A stretch of DNA of 64,000 nt, from contig NZ_JANQCD010000011.1 in the NCBI RefSeq assembly GCF_026672275.1, positions 62,001 to 126,000 of the forward strand, given 5' to 3'. Positions 35,640 through 45,020 of the stretch are shown piece by piece. A program made the position numbers and the translations under genes. Numbering within the stretch: the stretch's first letter is position 1; each line of letters begins with the position of its first letter. The notes under the pieces were generated by a model. The model worked only from the letters and a program-made list of their open reading frames with translations. It was not told the origin of the DNA and searched no databases. Source of the DNA: Marinifilum sp. D737 (lineage in GTDB: Bacteria > Bacteroidota > Bacteroidia > Bacteroidales > Marinifilaceae).

Positions 35640-36098
35640 ATGAAGATATTATTAAAACTCGCCATATTCACAATTTGCATTTTGGCTTTACCTAAATTCA
35701 CTTTGGCCCAATGCAATGAATACACAAAAAAGGAATGTATTCCTCAATTGAATCCATACACTTTTAATGGGCAATTAAATAATGCGGTTCTCTCACAAGG
35801 AGAAACAGCTGAATTGCAATTGACTTTCTATAAAGATCAGGAATATAGAATTCTTGTAAAAGGAGAAGCTCAATTGGGCAAATTACAGTTCCAATTGTTC
35901 GATACTGAATACAATCTACTCTACGATAATGCCGATGAAGATCATACCAATCTATGGGATTTTATGGTCGAAAGTACCGATGATTTTATCATTCGTGTAA
36001 TAGTTCCTGAAAATGGAACCAAAGAGGAAATTGAAAGTGGATGCGTTTCGATTCTAATTGGATTTAGGGCATTCGGATCAAGAACGATATTTAAGTAG
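35640..36098 (+). CDS. Unrecognised exported beta-rich protein
   Basis: 152 residues with a signal peptide (about 1-23, ending FTLAQC). Cys residues near the new N-terminus (AQCNEYTKKEC) could form a disulfide. The mature part alternates short beta strands (GETAELQLTFYKDQEYRILVKG, LGKLQFQLFDTEYNLLYDNA, TDDFIIRVIVPEN), suggesting a small beta-sandwich of the pre-peptidase C-terminal kind. It is downstream of the lipoprotein gene at 34721 and shares its terminator. Function unknown. Confidence 0.8.
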   Translation: MKILLKLAIFTICILALPKFTLAQCNEYTKKECIPQLNPYTFNGQLNNAVLSQGETAELQLTFYKDQEYRILVKGEAQLGKLQFQLFDTEYNLLYDNADEDHTNLWDFMVESTDDFIIRVIVPENGTKEEIESGCVSILIGFRAFGSRTIFK

Positions 36099-36127
36099 CC
36101 ATGTGCTTCTTGACAAAAGTTTATCGC

Positions 36128-36165
36128 AAAAAACAAGCTTGCCAAAATTGGCAAGCTTGTTTTTT
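36128..36165 (+). terminator. Bidirectional terminator
   Basis: A 16-bp perfect inverted repeat (36128-36143 with 36150-36165; core CAAGCTTGCC) with a 6-nt loop, flanked by A and T runs. It serves the convergent genes on both sides. Confidence 0.92.
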
Positions 36166-36185
36166 ATCTTGTATTGTAGAATAAT

Positions 36186-37061
36186 CTATTTCAGTAAAAA
36201 CTTCGCATTTCCAATGTGATTACCTTCTGCAAATACATCCACTTTGTATTCACCAGAGATTAAACTTCCATCGTTATCCCAAAAAATTGCGACTTCCAAC
36301 TCGTCTCCTTCATAATCGATTTCACGCATTGCAGAATAAACCAACTTGGTATTTTCAAAGTCGAATAACAGATTCTGTGGATTCCCAAGCACCACCTCAT
36401 CTGGACGAGTTAAACGAACAAAAATTTCTTTAGCACCTGTTGATGCAGTAATATTCTTGCGTAAAGTAAAACTGGTTTTCAACTTAACTGTCTTTGAGAT
36501 TTTTTTAACCGTTTTTCCCTTTTTATTGATTGGATAACAAGTAAGTCCGGCAACATCAAGAGCTGCAGCCTTACTAATTACTTCCTTCATATTCTCGGTT
36601 GATTCCTCAAGCTTTTGATTTCTTTCTTTCACCCAGTTAATTTGTTTTTTAACGCGAACATTTTCAGCTGTCAGCAACTGATTCCGAGTGTTAAGGGAAT
36701 CAATCTGAACGATATAATCTCTAAGTACTTCTTTTAATGTTCCTAACTCACGCTTGTATTTGTTAATTTCAGCATACGAGTTATTTCGGAATACTCTCAT
36801 TCTTTCCAGAAGTTCTGAGATTTTTTCTTGCTCCATTTTTAGCTGAACGTTTAAAGTATCGTTGCTTGTTTGCAATGAATCATAGTCAGCAGAAAGCAAT
36901 TCTAATTCGCTTTGCAGGCTTAACTTTTCAGCGGTAATTTCCCCGATATATCTTTTGTTTTCGCGGTGTTCCGAGTAGTACATTACTGCAATAACAACCA
37001 ATACTATTCCCAATCCTATTAGAACGCCTTTGTAAATCTTATCTTTCTTCTCGTTTTCCAT
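36186..37061 (-). CDS. Membrane-anchored coiled-coil protein
   Basis: 291 residues, not a named family I recognise with confidence. One N-terminal membrane helix (about 11-27, GVLIGLGIVLVVIAVMYYS) is followed by a long coiled coil (about 35-160, LQSELELLSADYDSLQTSND, ELLERMRVFRNNSYAEINKY). The C-terminal beta-rich domain of about 120 residues (LKTSFTLRKNITASTGAKEI, YKVDVFAEGNHIGNAKFLLK) resembles an Ig-like sandwich. The likely topology is inside-anchored with the domain in the periplasm. It is monocistronic. Confidence 0.8.
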   Translation of the reverse strand: MENEKKDKIYKGVLIGLGIVLVVIAVMYYSEHRENKRYIGEITAEKLSLQSELELLSADYDSLQTSNDTLNVQLKMEQEKISELLERMRVFRNNSYAEINKYKRELGTLKEVLRDYIVQIDSLNTRNQLLTAENVRVKKQINWVKERNQKLEESTENMKEVISKAAALDVAGLTCYPINKKGKTVKKISKTVKLKTSFTLRKNITASTGAKEIFVRLTRPDEVVLGNPQNLLFDFENTKLVYSAMREIDYEGDELEVAIFWDNDGSLISGEYKVDVFAEGNHIGNAKFLLK

Positions 37062-37222
37062 ATCTCCCGTGGTAATTCAGTCTTTTTAATGTTTCGTGCA
37101 AATTTACTTATCTTTTTTAAAAAATCCCTGTATCCATCATGTTATCAGATCATAATTTCTGATTTATAATGATTACACAATAAAGTTTCAATCAATTATT
37201 GTACCAAGCAAAAAATTGAAGC

Positions 37223-37262
37223 ATAAAAAAACGGAACTGTCATAAAATGAAACAGTCCCGTT
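37223..37262 (-). terminator. Terminator of the TonB-dependent receptor gene
   Basis: Minus-strand stem AACGGGACTGT/ACAGTTCCGTT (one G-U pair; 37252-37262 with 37230-37240) followed by a run of seven Ts. Confidence 0.87.
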
Positions 37263-37309
37263 AAAACTAACCTACAGTTTTTACTATAATAGTATGTAGA
37301 ATTTTTCTA

Positions 37310-39757
37310 CTAAAAGTTGCCAATTTTCACACCCAAGTATATGGTTCTTGGATTTAATGGCCCGTAAACATATCCTGCATCGCGGCTTGGTCCTCTGTCA
37401 AAATCATTCTGGAATGAATTAAAAATATTCTTTACACCAAAATCAAATTGTAGCTTTACCTCTCTACCCAAATCAAAGTGGTAAGCAAAATTGATTCCCA
37501 TATCCATAAAATCATCAGATTTTACAATGCTCTCTGTTGTAATTTCCTTTTCGTTTGGATCTAAACCTCCTGCCAGGTGAAGAACATCCATAGAGCCAGT
37601 ATATGAGCCGCTAAATGTTGCTGTAAACTCATGAATTGGTTTCCAGTTCATGGCAAAATATCCGTAACGCTCTGGAGTTCTTAAAATATTTTTACTTGAA
37701 CTATTTGATGCATCATCATCATCACCATGGTCGATTACCTCATCGTACTTACTCGATTGAAGTGTCATCCCCATCTGGAAGTCAAGCTTGTATGATGGAG
37801 CCAATTTGAATTCAATATTAGCTCCTTTTACAACAGCTCCTTCAGCATTTTTTCTTAGAGATACCACATTTCCATCTGCATCAGGATCGCTAAACTCATT
37901 CACGAATGGGTCTTTTAAATCTGTGTAAAAACCTTCAACCAAAAAGTAAGTTTGAGTTTTTCCAATGGTCTTGGTAAAGTCCAATGATGCAGTAAAACTA
38001 TTCGAAGTTTCCTCTTTCAAGTTAGGATCATTTTCATGAATGATTCTTCTGGCTCCTGAAGCTTCGATATGCAAATCTTCGTTAAAAATTTGTGGAGCTC
38101 TAAATCCTCTTGCATAGCTAAAGCGAAGCTGAGTTGGCTCCGATAATTTGAACAATACATTGGCACGAGGGCTAATTACAACATTCGAATCATCGCTTCC
38201 ATTCTCGTCGTTGGTAATGTTGTACGAATCCATTCTAACTCCCAAAAGGAAATTCATAAATCCTAAATCCCATTTACTTTGAGCAAATGCTCCAATGGTA
38301 TTCGATTTTTGATCAGCAATATTGGTAGTTGGAACAAATTTCAAAGTTTCGATATCGTAATATCCCAACTTGTCATCTTTCAATTTGTTGTATACATTCT
38401 CAACACCAAAAGTTAAATCAGCAGGAGACAGTAATAAATTATCCACTTTTGTATGAAGTTGTGCTCCTAAAGAAACAGCCAAATCATCAGTTTTACCATA
38501 TGAGCTAAAGTCCGGAATTGGTACATCCAATGGATTTCCATTATCATCCTCCAAGCTAGCAGCCCCATAATAACTATCTCTATCGATATGTTGTGCCGAT
38601 GCATAAACAGATAGTTTGGTATGGCGATCTTGATTAAAGAACTGATCCCAAACAACTCCTCCTGAGTTAATTCTGTGTTTAACCTGCTCTGCAACCAAAG
38701 CCTGGTGTGCAGGAATATTCAGTTGATCCCCCCCTCTACGAAACTCATCAACAATATGGTATTCAAGGGTAAGTTTGCTTAAATCACTAAACCTGTGATA
38801 CGCTCTTAAACCAGCACTTAAATTTTCGATCTTTACCAAGTCTGAATATCCATCATCATTGGCATCCCAATCGTCACGCTGGCGGTTCATTCCAAAAATA
38901 AAGATACCACTCTTATTATCCTCTGAAACAACCGAAGCATTAAAGTCAGCAGTAAAATCATTTCCTACACTTCCTGCTCCATCTGTAGCTACTCCTACAG
39001 CACCATACTTAAATCCTGCTTTAAACGAATTGCTAACAGGATCTTTTGTGATGATATTAATGGTACCTGCAATGGCATTACCACCAAAAAGAGCAGATCC
39101 ACCACCACGTACAACTTCCACACGCTGTATCATATTAGATGGAATATGTTCTAATCCGTATACTGCAGCCAAGCCACTAAAAATTGGACGGCTATTAATT
39201 AGAATCTGAGTATATGGTCCTTCCAAACCATTCATTCTAACCTGCGAAAAACCACAGTTGTTACAATCATTTTCAACACGCAAACCTGGTGAGAACACCA
39301 AACCGTCAGCTAAAGTTGCAGCAGATGTTTGCTCCAATAATTTAGTTGAAATAGAATTTACCACAACTGGTGCATCCTTACGCTTAATATTATTTCTATC
39401 GGCAGTTACAACAACCTGCTCTAAACCGATAAAATCTTCTGCTATCGAAAATTCAAGAGATATTCCCTTTCCTGCTTTCAAGTCACACTCTTTTGTTTTA
39501 ATTTGATATCCAACACAACTTGCCACTACATGATAATGCCCCATAGGAACATCTTCAATTACAAATTCTCCTTCGAAATTGGTTACTGCACCAACAGAAG
39601 AACCTTCTAATGCAACCGTAGCGTAAGGGATAGGTTCTTTGCTATTTACATCAATAACTTTTCCTTTAATGCTAGCGGTAAGTTTTTCTGCATTTGCAGA
39701 AAACGAGAAACCAATCAGCATGCACATGCCGACAAGTAGATGAGTTAAAATTCTCAT
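37310..39757 (-). CDS. TonB-dependent outer-membrane receptor
   Basis: 815 residues. A signal peptide (about 1-23, ending ANAE) is followed by a carboxypeptidase-regulatory-like domain (GKVIDVNSKEPIPYATVALEGSSVGAVTNFEG split over residues ~32-115), then the plug (VVVTADRNNIKRKDAPVVVN, GLVFSPGLRVENDCNNCGFSQVRMNG, GGGSALFGGNAIAGTINIITK) and a 22-strand barrel ending ...NPRTIYLGVKIGNF with a terminal aromatic. DCNNCG in the plug suggests a disulfide. The ligand is unknown; the His-rich membrane protein gene just upstream points to a metal or metal complex. This is not a SusC-type giant (no SusD partner). Confidence 0.93.
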   Translation of the reverse strand: MRILTHLLVGMCMLIGFSFSANAEKLTASIKGKVIDVNSKEPIPYATVALEGSSVGAVTNFEGEFVIEDVPMGHYHVVASCVGYQIKTKECDLKAGKGISLEFSIAEDFIGLEQVVVTADRNNIKRKDAPVVVNSISTKLLEQTSAATLADGLVFSPGLRVENDCNNCGFSQVRMNGLEGPYTQILINSRPIFSGLAAVYGLEHIPSNMIQRVEVVRGGGSALFGGNAIAGTINIITKDPVSNSFKAGFKYGAVGVATDGAGSVGNDFTADFNASVVSEDNKSGIFIFGMNRQRDDWDANDDGYSDLVKIENLSAGLRAYHRFSDLSKLTLEYHIVDEFRRGGDQLNIPAHQALVAEQVKHRINSGGVVWDQFFNQDRHTKLSVYASAQHIDRDSYYGAASLEDDNGNPLDVPIPDFSSYGKTDDLAVSLGAQLHTKVDNLLLSPADLTFGVENVYNKLKDDKLGYYDIETLKFVPTTNIADQKSNTIGAFAQSKWDLGFMNFLLGVRMDSYNITNDENGSDDSNVVISPRANVLFKLSEPTQLRFSYARGFRAPQIFNEDLHIEASGARRIIHENDPNLKEETSNSFTASLDFTKTIGKTQTYFLVEGFYTDLKDPFVNEFSDPDADGNVVSLRKNAEGAVVKGANIEFKLAPSYKLDFQMGMTLQSSKYDEVIDHGDDDDASNSSSKNILRTPERYGYFAMNWKPIHEFTATFSGSYTGSMDVLHLAGGLDPNEKEITTESIVKSDDFMDMGINFAYHFDLGREVKLQFDFGVKNIFNSFQNDFDRGPSRDAGYVYGPLNPRTIYLGVKIGNF

Positions 39758-39857
39758 TTCTTAGTATTTATAGTTTATGTAAATGTTTGTCAGAATTGAC
39801 CTGTGCAAAAAGATCCACAGAGCCATGAAAGCACTGCATCATCAATCTTACACCAAT

Positions 39858-39886
39858 AAATAATAGGGTTCTGTACTCTATTATTT
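39858..39886. repeat. Inverted repeat between His-rich gene and receptor gene
   Basis: AAATAATAG (39858-39866) and CTATTATTT (39878-39886) are perfect complements around an 11-nt loop. It could be an operator or RNA hairpin governing receptor expression. There is no T tract. Confidence 0.5.
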
Positions 39887-39904
39887 GAATACAGTAATGA
39901 ATTA

Positions 39905-40270
39905 CTATGCCAAAACAGGAGGGGCCCTATTGGGTAAAAGGGTGGCAAGTAAATTTTTCTTTACATGGTAATGATAAACTTTCGATATATCAACCGATTT
40001 ACCAAGTTGCAGGGCTATAATAATAACCGCAGCCAGTACAAACAAGAAACTTGTTAGTTGGTTAATCGAAAAACAATCCTGAGCGGAATGTGAATGACCA
40101 CTCGCTCCCTGGGTATTTCCAGAATTGTGAAAAGGGTGAGCATGAACAATTAATTGCCCCTGATCATTTTTATGAACGTGCCAGTTGAATACAGAATTAC
40201 CAGCCAGCATTAACATGGCTGGTAGTAGTATGCAAACAAATGCCTTTTTGTATTTTTCAAACAAATTCAC
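39905..40270 (-). CDS. His-rich small membrane protein next to TonB receptor
   Basis: 121 residues, not assigned to a named family. An N-terminal hydrophobic helix (about 10-28, AFVCILLPAMLMLAG) precedes a His-rich loop of about 50 residues (FNWHVHKN, IVHAHPFHN, GHSHSAQDC). A second helix follows (about 73-91, LTSFLFVLAAVIIIALQL) and a cytoplasmic tail with YHYHVKK. The spaced His pairs suggest binding of zinc, copper, iron or nickel in the periplasm. It lies upstream of the TonB receptor on the same strand (147-bp gap), so a metal uptake unit is plausible but unproven. Confidence 0.75.
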   Translation of the reverse strand: MNLFEKYKKAFVCILLPAMLMLAGNSVFNWHVHKNDQGQLIVHAHPFHNSGNTQGASGHSHSAQDCFSINQLTSFLFVLAAVIIIALQLGKSVDISKVYHYHVKKNLLATLLPNRAPPVLA

Positions 40271-40390
40271 GTTCTATTCAAGTGCATTAAATCAATAACG
40301 CAACAAAAATAGACCTCCAATATTCAGCAAACAATACCTAATTGTTGGTATATTTTATAAACAGTATGTTCCACAACATTTTTTGAGTGA

Positions 40391-41695
40391 TTATACGAAA
40401 AGGCACTTATCCATAACCTCTTCATCGATAGATAAATTCGATGAATTTGTCTTATCTATAGAATTTATTCGAGCATAATAATCATCCATTCTACAAATCA
40501 TTTCATGCTTGTACAAGTACCACAATTGTACATTTTGCCACAATTTTTCGCCAGGACCATATTTTGCTCGCCATTCGTAAGCCAGTTCTGTTAACTGTTC
40601 CGATTCTGAACCAAATCGGTAGAAAACATTTTTAAAAGAAATGGGATCAATTCCTGTTTGTTTCGCCTCGTCATACTTAAAGTCGGCAAATTCTATTAAC
40701 TCCTGTATTTCCTTTCGCCCTTCGAAATGGGAATCCACAATGGAAAACTTTCGCAATCGCTCTACAAATTCCGATCCTGAAACATTCAAATACTGCTTGC
40801 AATATTTCTCTAACGCAGAAAGCTGATCTTTTAAATTGGTTTTACTATCCACCGAAACAATTTGAGAAGAAATAATATCATCTTCGCTAAAGGAAATTTC
40901 GTGTACAAACATCGAACTCAGTTCATCCAATACCTTTTTTACAAAATCAAGGTTCATATTATCGCTTTCGCAAATCAACAAGAAATGATCCTGATACCGA
41001 ATCAATCGAACCAATTTATCTTCTACATGAAACTTTAAGCTTCTTTTTAAAAACAGGCCTTTCTTATTTAAATAAATGTGCAGTTCAGTTCTTTGTTCAT
41101 TATCCAAGTAGGAAAACTGAATCAACTTGTCGTAATGAATCGAATAAGAATCCTCAATCAACTTCAAACGATCCGACACAATCAACTCCCCTTCACTTCC
41201 CGGTTCGCAATTCACATGATTTAAAATGCACACCCCATTATCAACTGCCGATTTAATAATGGAAATCAATAATCGATTGGCATTTATTTTGAATTCACTT
41301 TCCAGGCAAACAAAAGCACCTGCGCTTAACTGCAGGCTCGATTCATATCGATGTAAATCCTTTTCTTTTATGGTATTGGAAAATAATCCGGCAAAACGCT
41401 TCTTCTCTTTCTCCACATGAAGGTATTCATCCGGAAGAATCAAATGAGGAAAACGCTCGCGCAAACTAATAATGGATTTCTTCCCTGCATCTTTGGTATC
41501 TACCACGGTATGAAGTACATTTTCAAAGTCGTGCTCACAAAATAAGGCACAACGGAATCCCAAGCCCGAAGCAATTAAGCAGAACAAAGCCTCTTTGAAA
41601 CCACAGCTTGTGAATACAAAATCAAACTTGTCGCCAGTAGCTTCCTCTAAAAATTTTTGCCTGTTTTCTATCGAAAATGCAGATGAATCAACCAT
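40391..41695 (-). CDS. GlpD-like protein lacking the FAD-binding motif (probable pseudoenzyme)
   Basis: 434 residues. Several segments follow FAD-dependent glycerol-3-phosphate dehydrogenase (GlpD/GlpA). These are the N-terminal strand-helix-strand (FDFVFTSCGFKEALFCLIASG, residues 24-44, then CALFCEHDF), ESEFKINANRLLISIIKSAV with NGVCILNHV, FSEDDIISSQ, FYRFGSESEQLTEL and the C-terminal KHEMICRMDDYYAR (GlpD: RHEMAxTxxDxLxRR). The dinucleotide motif GxGxxG is replaced by SCGFKEA, and the SSxSSKLIHGGxRYL block is missing. It therefore probably neither binds FAD nor oxidises glycerol-3-phosphate. It is divergent from the Ig-like lipoprotein gene. Confidence 0.65.
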   Translation of the reverse strand: MVDSSAFSIENRQKFLEEATGDKFDFVFTSCGFKEALFCLIASGLGFRCALFCEHDFENVLHTVVDTKDAGKKSIISLRERFPHLILPDEYLHVEKEKKRFAGLFSNTIKEKDLHRYESSLQLSAGAFVCLESEFKINANRLLISIIKSAVDNGVCILNHVNCEPGSEGELIVSDRLKLIEDSYSIHYDKLIQFSYLDNEQRTELHIYLNKKGLFLKRSLKFHVEDKLVRLIRYQDHFLLICESDNMNLDFVKKVLDELSSMFVHEISFSEDDIISSQIVSVDSKTNLKDQLSALEKYCKQYLNVSGSEFVERLRKFSIVDSHFEGRKEIQELIEFADFKYDEAKQTGIDPISFKNVFYRFGSESEQLTELAYEWRAKYGPGEKLWQNVQLWYLYKHEMICRMDDYYARINSIDKTNSSNLSIDEEVMDKCLFV

Positions 41696-41771
41696 TTTAC
41701 TTTTATTAACTTATTTTTGTACTTAAACTTTGTAATTTTGTTGCGAATATCAATTATCAAAACCAATCAAT

Positions 41772-43646
41772 TTGAAAAAGATAGCTTTAAATATCCTTCT
41801 GGGATTATCAGTTTCGTTATTTATATATTCTTGCGCTAATCAGGGTTACCCAACCGGTGGACCTGAAGATAAGACACCTCCAAAAGTTACGGAAACTAAA
41901 CCTGAAAATTACGCCCTTAATTTTAAAGGCGGAAAAGTAGAGATTTTCTTCGACGAATTTGTCAAACTTGAAAATATCAATGAAAAGTTTGTGGTTTCGC
42001 CTCCTTTTAAGAAAACTCCGATCGTAAAGTTAAAAGGAAGATCGATATATGTAAAATTAGAAGAAGAATTAAAAGAAAATACCACTTATACCCTTGATTT
42101 TGGAGATGGTATCGTTGATAACAACGAAGGAAATCCTCTGGGCGAATACCAGTTTGTATTTTCAACAGGCGAAACAATCGACTCTTTAAGTATTAAAGGG
42201 AAAATTGACAATGCCTTTGACGAATTGCCAGTTGAAAAATCGATGGTAATGGCATACCTGAATACTCACGATTCGGTACCATTAACCACCATTCCTGATT
42301 ACATTGCTTTAACAGATTCGGCTGGATATTTTCAATTGAATAACCTACGTGAAGGAACCTATAAACTGTTTGCTATTGTTGATGGCAACAAAGACTATTT
42401 GTACAATGGCCCGGACGAGATGATTGGCTTTTTCGACGAATTAATTGTTCCTTCCGCTCATCGCTTTGAGCAATTGGATTCAATTGGTGGCGATTCTGTA
42501 GTGGTGAGCAAAGCAACCGCATTGGAGCCAAACAACATTCACATTAGAATGTTCGAGGAAGAAAATCCTTTGCAATATCTTACCGGATATAAAAGACCGA
42601 GAAGAGAGAAGATAGAGTTTGAATTCAATACCAAAAGAACTGATAGTTTAAAAATTGATTTTGTAGGATTTGAAGAGAATCCAAATTGGTTCTTGGCTGA
42701 AATCAATCCAACAAAAGATACTCTTGCTTTTTGGATTACCGATTCAACCATTTACAGGCGCGATACTTTATTGGCAGCATTGCAGTACCTTAAAACGGAT
42801 ACTACCAATCAGCTTAGCTTATTTCAGGATACCGTAAAGCTAAACTTTAAAGACAAGAAGAAAGCAAAACAATCGAAGAAGAAAAAGAAGCAATTAAAAA
42901 TTAAAAAGCCAACATACCAGTTTAGTTTCAAAGCCCGTTCATCACAAGATTTACACAAAAACATCGCGATGCATTTCGATGAGCCATTGGCTAAAATCAA
43001 CTACGACAGCATTCATTTTTACCAGTTGAAAGATACCTTGGAAATTCCTGCTGATTTTAAAATCGAGAAAGATCCAAAAAATCTGTTGCAATACAATTTC
43101 ATTGTTGACTGGCAGCCTGAAACCAAATATAAAATCGACATCGACTCAACGGCATTCCAAAACATTTACGGTGTTTACAGCGACTCGTTCGAAGGAAAAA
43201 TTACCACTCGCGAGTTGGAACATTACGGCAAGTTGTTCATGAATGTATCTGGTGTAAAAATGCCTACTTTGGTACAATTGCTTGAAAGTGGAAAAGAGGA
43301 AAAAATAATTCAAACCAAGAAAATTAAATCCGATCAAACGATTATTTTCGATTACCTGGAACCTAAAACTTATGTGGTTAAAATAATTGAAGATCGAAAC
43401 GAAAACGGAGTTTGGGATACTGGTAACTACAAAGGAAAAGTACAACCTGAACAGGTATACTATTTCTATAAAGAATTAAAAGTACGATCGAATTGGGAGG
43501 TTGAAGACAGAATCATGATTCCTTCAAGCAAAGAGGTGATATTCCAATCGCATGATCACGAGCACGACCACGATCTTGATCATGAGGCCAAAGAGATGAA
43601 AGAGGCGATCGACAAAAAAGCAAAGAAGAACAAACGTAAAAAATGA
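41772..43646 (+). CDS. Ig-like domain lipoprotein
   Basis: 624 residues from a TTG start at 41772; that start gives a good lipoprotein signal (KKIALNILLGLSVSLFIYSC, Cys at residue 21). The N-terminal ~110 residues (GGPEDKTPPKVTETKPEN, KVEIFFDEFVKLENINEKFV, STGETIDSLSIKGKI) are the SbsA/Ig-like module found in a widespread Bacteroidota lipoprotein. A carboxypeptidase-regulatory-like segment (SAGYFQLNNLREGTYKLFA) follows, then a Lys-rich stretch (about 355-380), further beta-rich regions, and a His/Asp-rich tail (HDHEHDHDLDHE) that could bind metal. The function is unknown. Confidence 0.8.
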   Translation: MKKIALNILLGLSVSLFIYSCANQGYPTGGPEDKTPPKVTETKPENYALNFKGGKVEIFFDEFVKLENINEKFVVSPPFKKTPIVKLKGRSIYVKLEEELKENTTYTLDFGDGIVDNNEGNPLGEYQFVFSTGETIDSLSIKGKIDNAFDELPVEKSMVMAYLNTHDSVPLTTIPDYIALTDSAGYFQLNNLREGTYKLFAIVDGNKDYLYNGPDEMIGFFDELIVPSAHRFEQLDSIGGDSVVVSKATALEPNNIHIRMFEEENPLQYLTGYKRPRREKIEFEFNTKRTDSLKIDFVGFEENPNWFLAEINPTKDTLAFWITDSTIYRRDTLLAALQYLKTDTTNQLSLFQDTVKLNFKDKKKAKQSKKKKKQLKIKKPTYQFSFKARSSQDLHKNIAMHFDEPLAKINYDSIHFYQLKDTLEIPADFKIEKDPKNLLQYNFIVDWQPETKYKIDIDSTAFQNIYGVYSDSFEGKITTRELEHYGKLFMNVSGVKMPTLVQLLESGKEEKIIQTKKIKSDQTIIFDYLEPKTYVVKIIEDRNENGVWDTGNYKGKVQPEQVYYFYKELKVRSNWEVEDRIMIPSSKEVIFQSHDHEHDHDLDHEAKEMKEAIDKKAKKNKRKK

Positions 43647-43754
43647 TACCGATTCCTTAATGAAGAAAGTATTTAGTTCTTTTCACTCCTAAATACTTCT
43701 CATTAATAGATCGGCATTATATCAATCAATAATTTCATATATAAACGATATAAA

Positions 43755-44066
43755 ATGTCAGTTTTAGTTGAATTTGCAATATTCCCAACCGATAAGGGCG
43801 ATAGCGTTAGTTTGGAAGTTAGTAAGGTAATCGACCTGATCCGCGAAAGCGGGTACAATTACCAACTTACTGCCATGGGAACTCTGCTGGAAACCGATAC
43901 CATGGCCCAGGCTTTAGAGGTGGTGAACAAATCGCACGATATCCTGGCCGAAAACTCGAATCGCATATACTGCACCATGAATATCGATAGCCAAAAAGGC
44001 AAAGACAATCGCCTAAAAACTAAGGTTGAAGCCATCGAAAATAAGATTGGAAAAGTAAGCAGATAA
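43755..44066 (+). CDS. MTH1187/YqgV family thiamine-binding-type protein
   Basis: 103 residues of the UPF0045 (MTH1187/YkoF-like) family, whose members form small ferredoxin-like-fold oligomers and in some cases bind thiamine or its derivatives. Family features: VLVEFAIFPTDKGDSVSLEVSK, the GYNYQLTAMGTLLETDTM segment (the MGTxxEG-type motif) and AxxxxxxxHDIL with later R and T. Ligand and role in this organism are unproven. It stands between the Ig-like lipoprotein and the DUF3108 gene on the same strand. Confidence 0.88.
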   Translation: MSVLVEFAIFPTDKGDSVSLEVSKVIDLIRESGYNYQLTAMGTLLETDTMAQALEVVNKSHDILAENSNRIYCTMNIDSQKGKDNRLKTKVEAIENKIGKVSR

Positions 44067-44150
44067 AAAATTCAATACTCAAATCCCAATGACCTGACAG
44101 CCTCTTTAAAAACTGTCAGAGTCAATAATCCAATAGTAAATAATCAGTTA

Positions 44151-45020
44151 ATGCCAATATCCTCATCAGTAATGAAGTGTACAAAAACACTACTTGTATT
44201 TCTATTCTTGTATTGTGCATTAGGCAACAATGCTTCGGCACAATGTCTCGAAAAGAATTTTGCATTCGAGGCTGGCGAGAAATTAACCTATCGTGGTTAT
44301 TACAACTGGGGATTTATATGGGTTGCTGCCGGCGAGGTAAACCTTAGCGTTGAGCAGAGCAAATACAAGGAAAAGGATGCCTACAAATTTTACGGTACAG
44401 GTAAAAACCTAAAGGCTTTCGATTGGTTTTTCCACTTGCGAGATACTCTTACTGCCTATACCGAATTAGAGAACCTAACTCCATTGTATTTCGATAGACG
44501 AACCCATGAGGCAAAGTATCATGCCCATCACGAGTATTGGTTCAACTATTCCGACAGCACTATACTTTCAAAAATTCAGAAGCGTGAAAAGCCTGAAAAA
44601 TTAGATACTCTGGCCAACAAACCATGTACATACGATATTCTATCGGTGGCCTACTATGTGCGTAATCTGGATTTTAGCAAATACAAAAAGGGCGATAAAA
44701 TTCCCCTGTCGATGCTGGTTGACAACGAAATTCATTCGCTATACATTCGCTACAAAGGGGTGGAAGTTATTAAAACCAAATCGGGCGAAAGGTTCGAATG
44801 CCTAAAATTTTCTCCCTTATTGGTGAAGGGAACCATGTTTAAAGGCGGAGAAGACATGACCGTTTGGCTGAGCAACGACGACAACCGCATTCCCATACAG
44901 GTTGAAGCCAAAGTTTTGGTGGGAAGTGTAAAAGGAATTCTGGATTCCTACGAGGGATTGAGAAACTCTAAAAATTCCTTCTTTAAAAAACGCAAGGGCA
45001 AGCTTGATATTGAGGAATAG
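44151..45020 (+). CDS. DUF3108 exported protein
   Basis: 289 residues with a signal peptide (SSVMKCTKTLLVFLFLYCAL, cleaved near SAQC). Members of DUF3108 are exported proteins of unknown role, often near cell-envelope genes. Recognisable: FEAGEKLTYRGYYNWGFIWV at the mature N-terminus, VAAGEVNLSV, LTPLYFDRRTHEAKYHAHHE, LSVAYYVRNLDF and MTVWLSNDDNRIPIQVEAKV near the C-terminus. The beginning could be the Met at 44172 (MKCTKTLL...), which gives a more typical signal peptide. No partner genes are apparent. Confidence 0.85.
   Translation: MPISSSVMKCTKTLLVFLFLYCALGNNASAQCLEKNFAFEAGEKLTYRGYYNWGFIWVAAGEVNLSVEQSKYKEKDAYKFYGTGKNLKAFDWFFHLRDTLTAYTELENLTPLYFDRRTHEAKYHAHHEYWFNYSDSTILSKIQKREKPEKLDTLANKPCTYDILSVAYYVRNLDFSKYKKGDKIPLSMLVDNEIHSLYIRYKGVEVIKTKSGERFECLKFSPLLVKGTMFKGGEDMTVWLSNDDNRIPIQVEAKVLVGSVKGILDSYEGLRNSKNSFFKKRKGKLDIEE

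Noticed and set aside
40199-40223. Perfect 9-bp inverted repeat TACCAGCCA/TGGCTGGTA in the His-rich gene
   Set aside because: It lies inside codons for the hydrophobic helix (repeated Leu/Ala/Pro codons). No reason to see it as regulatory.
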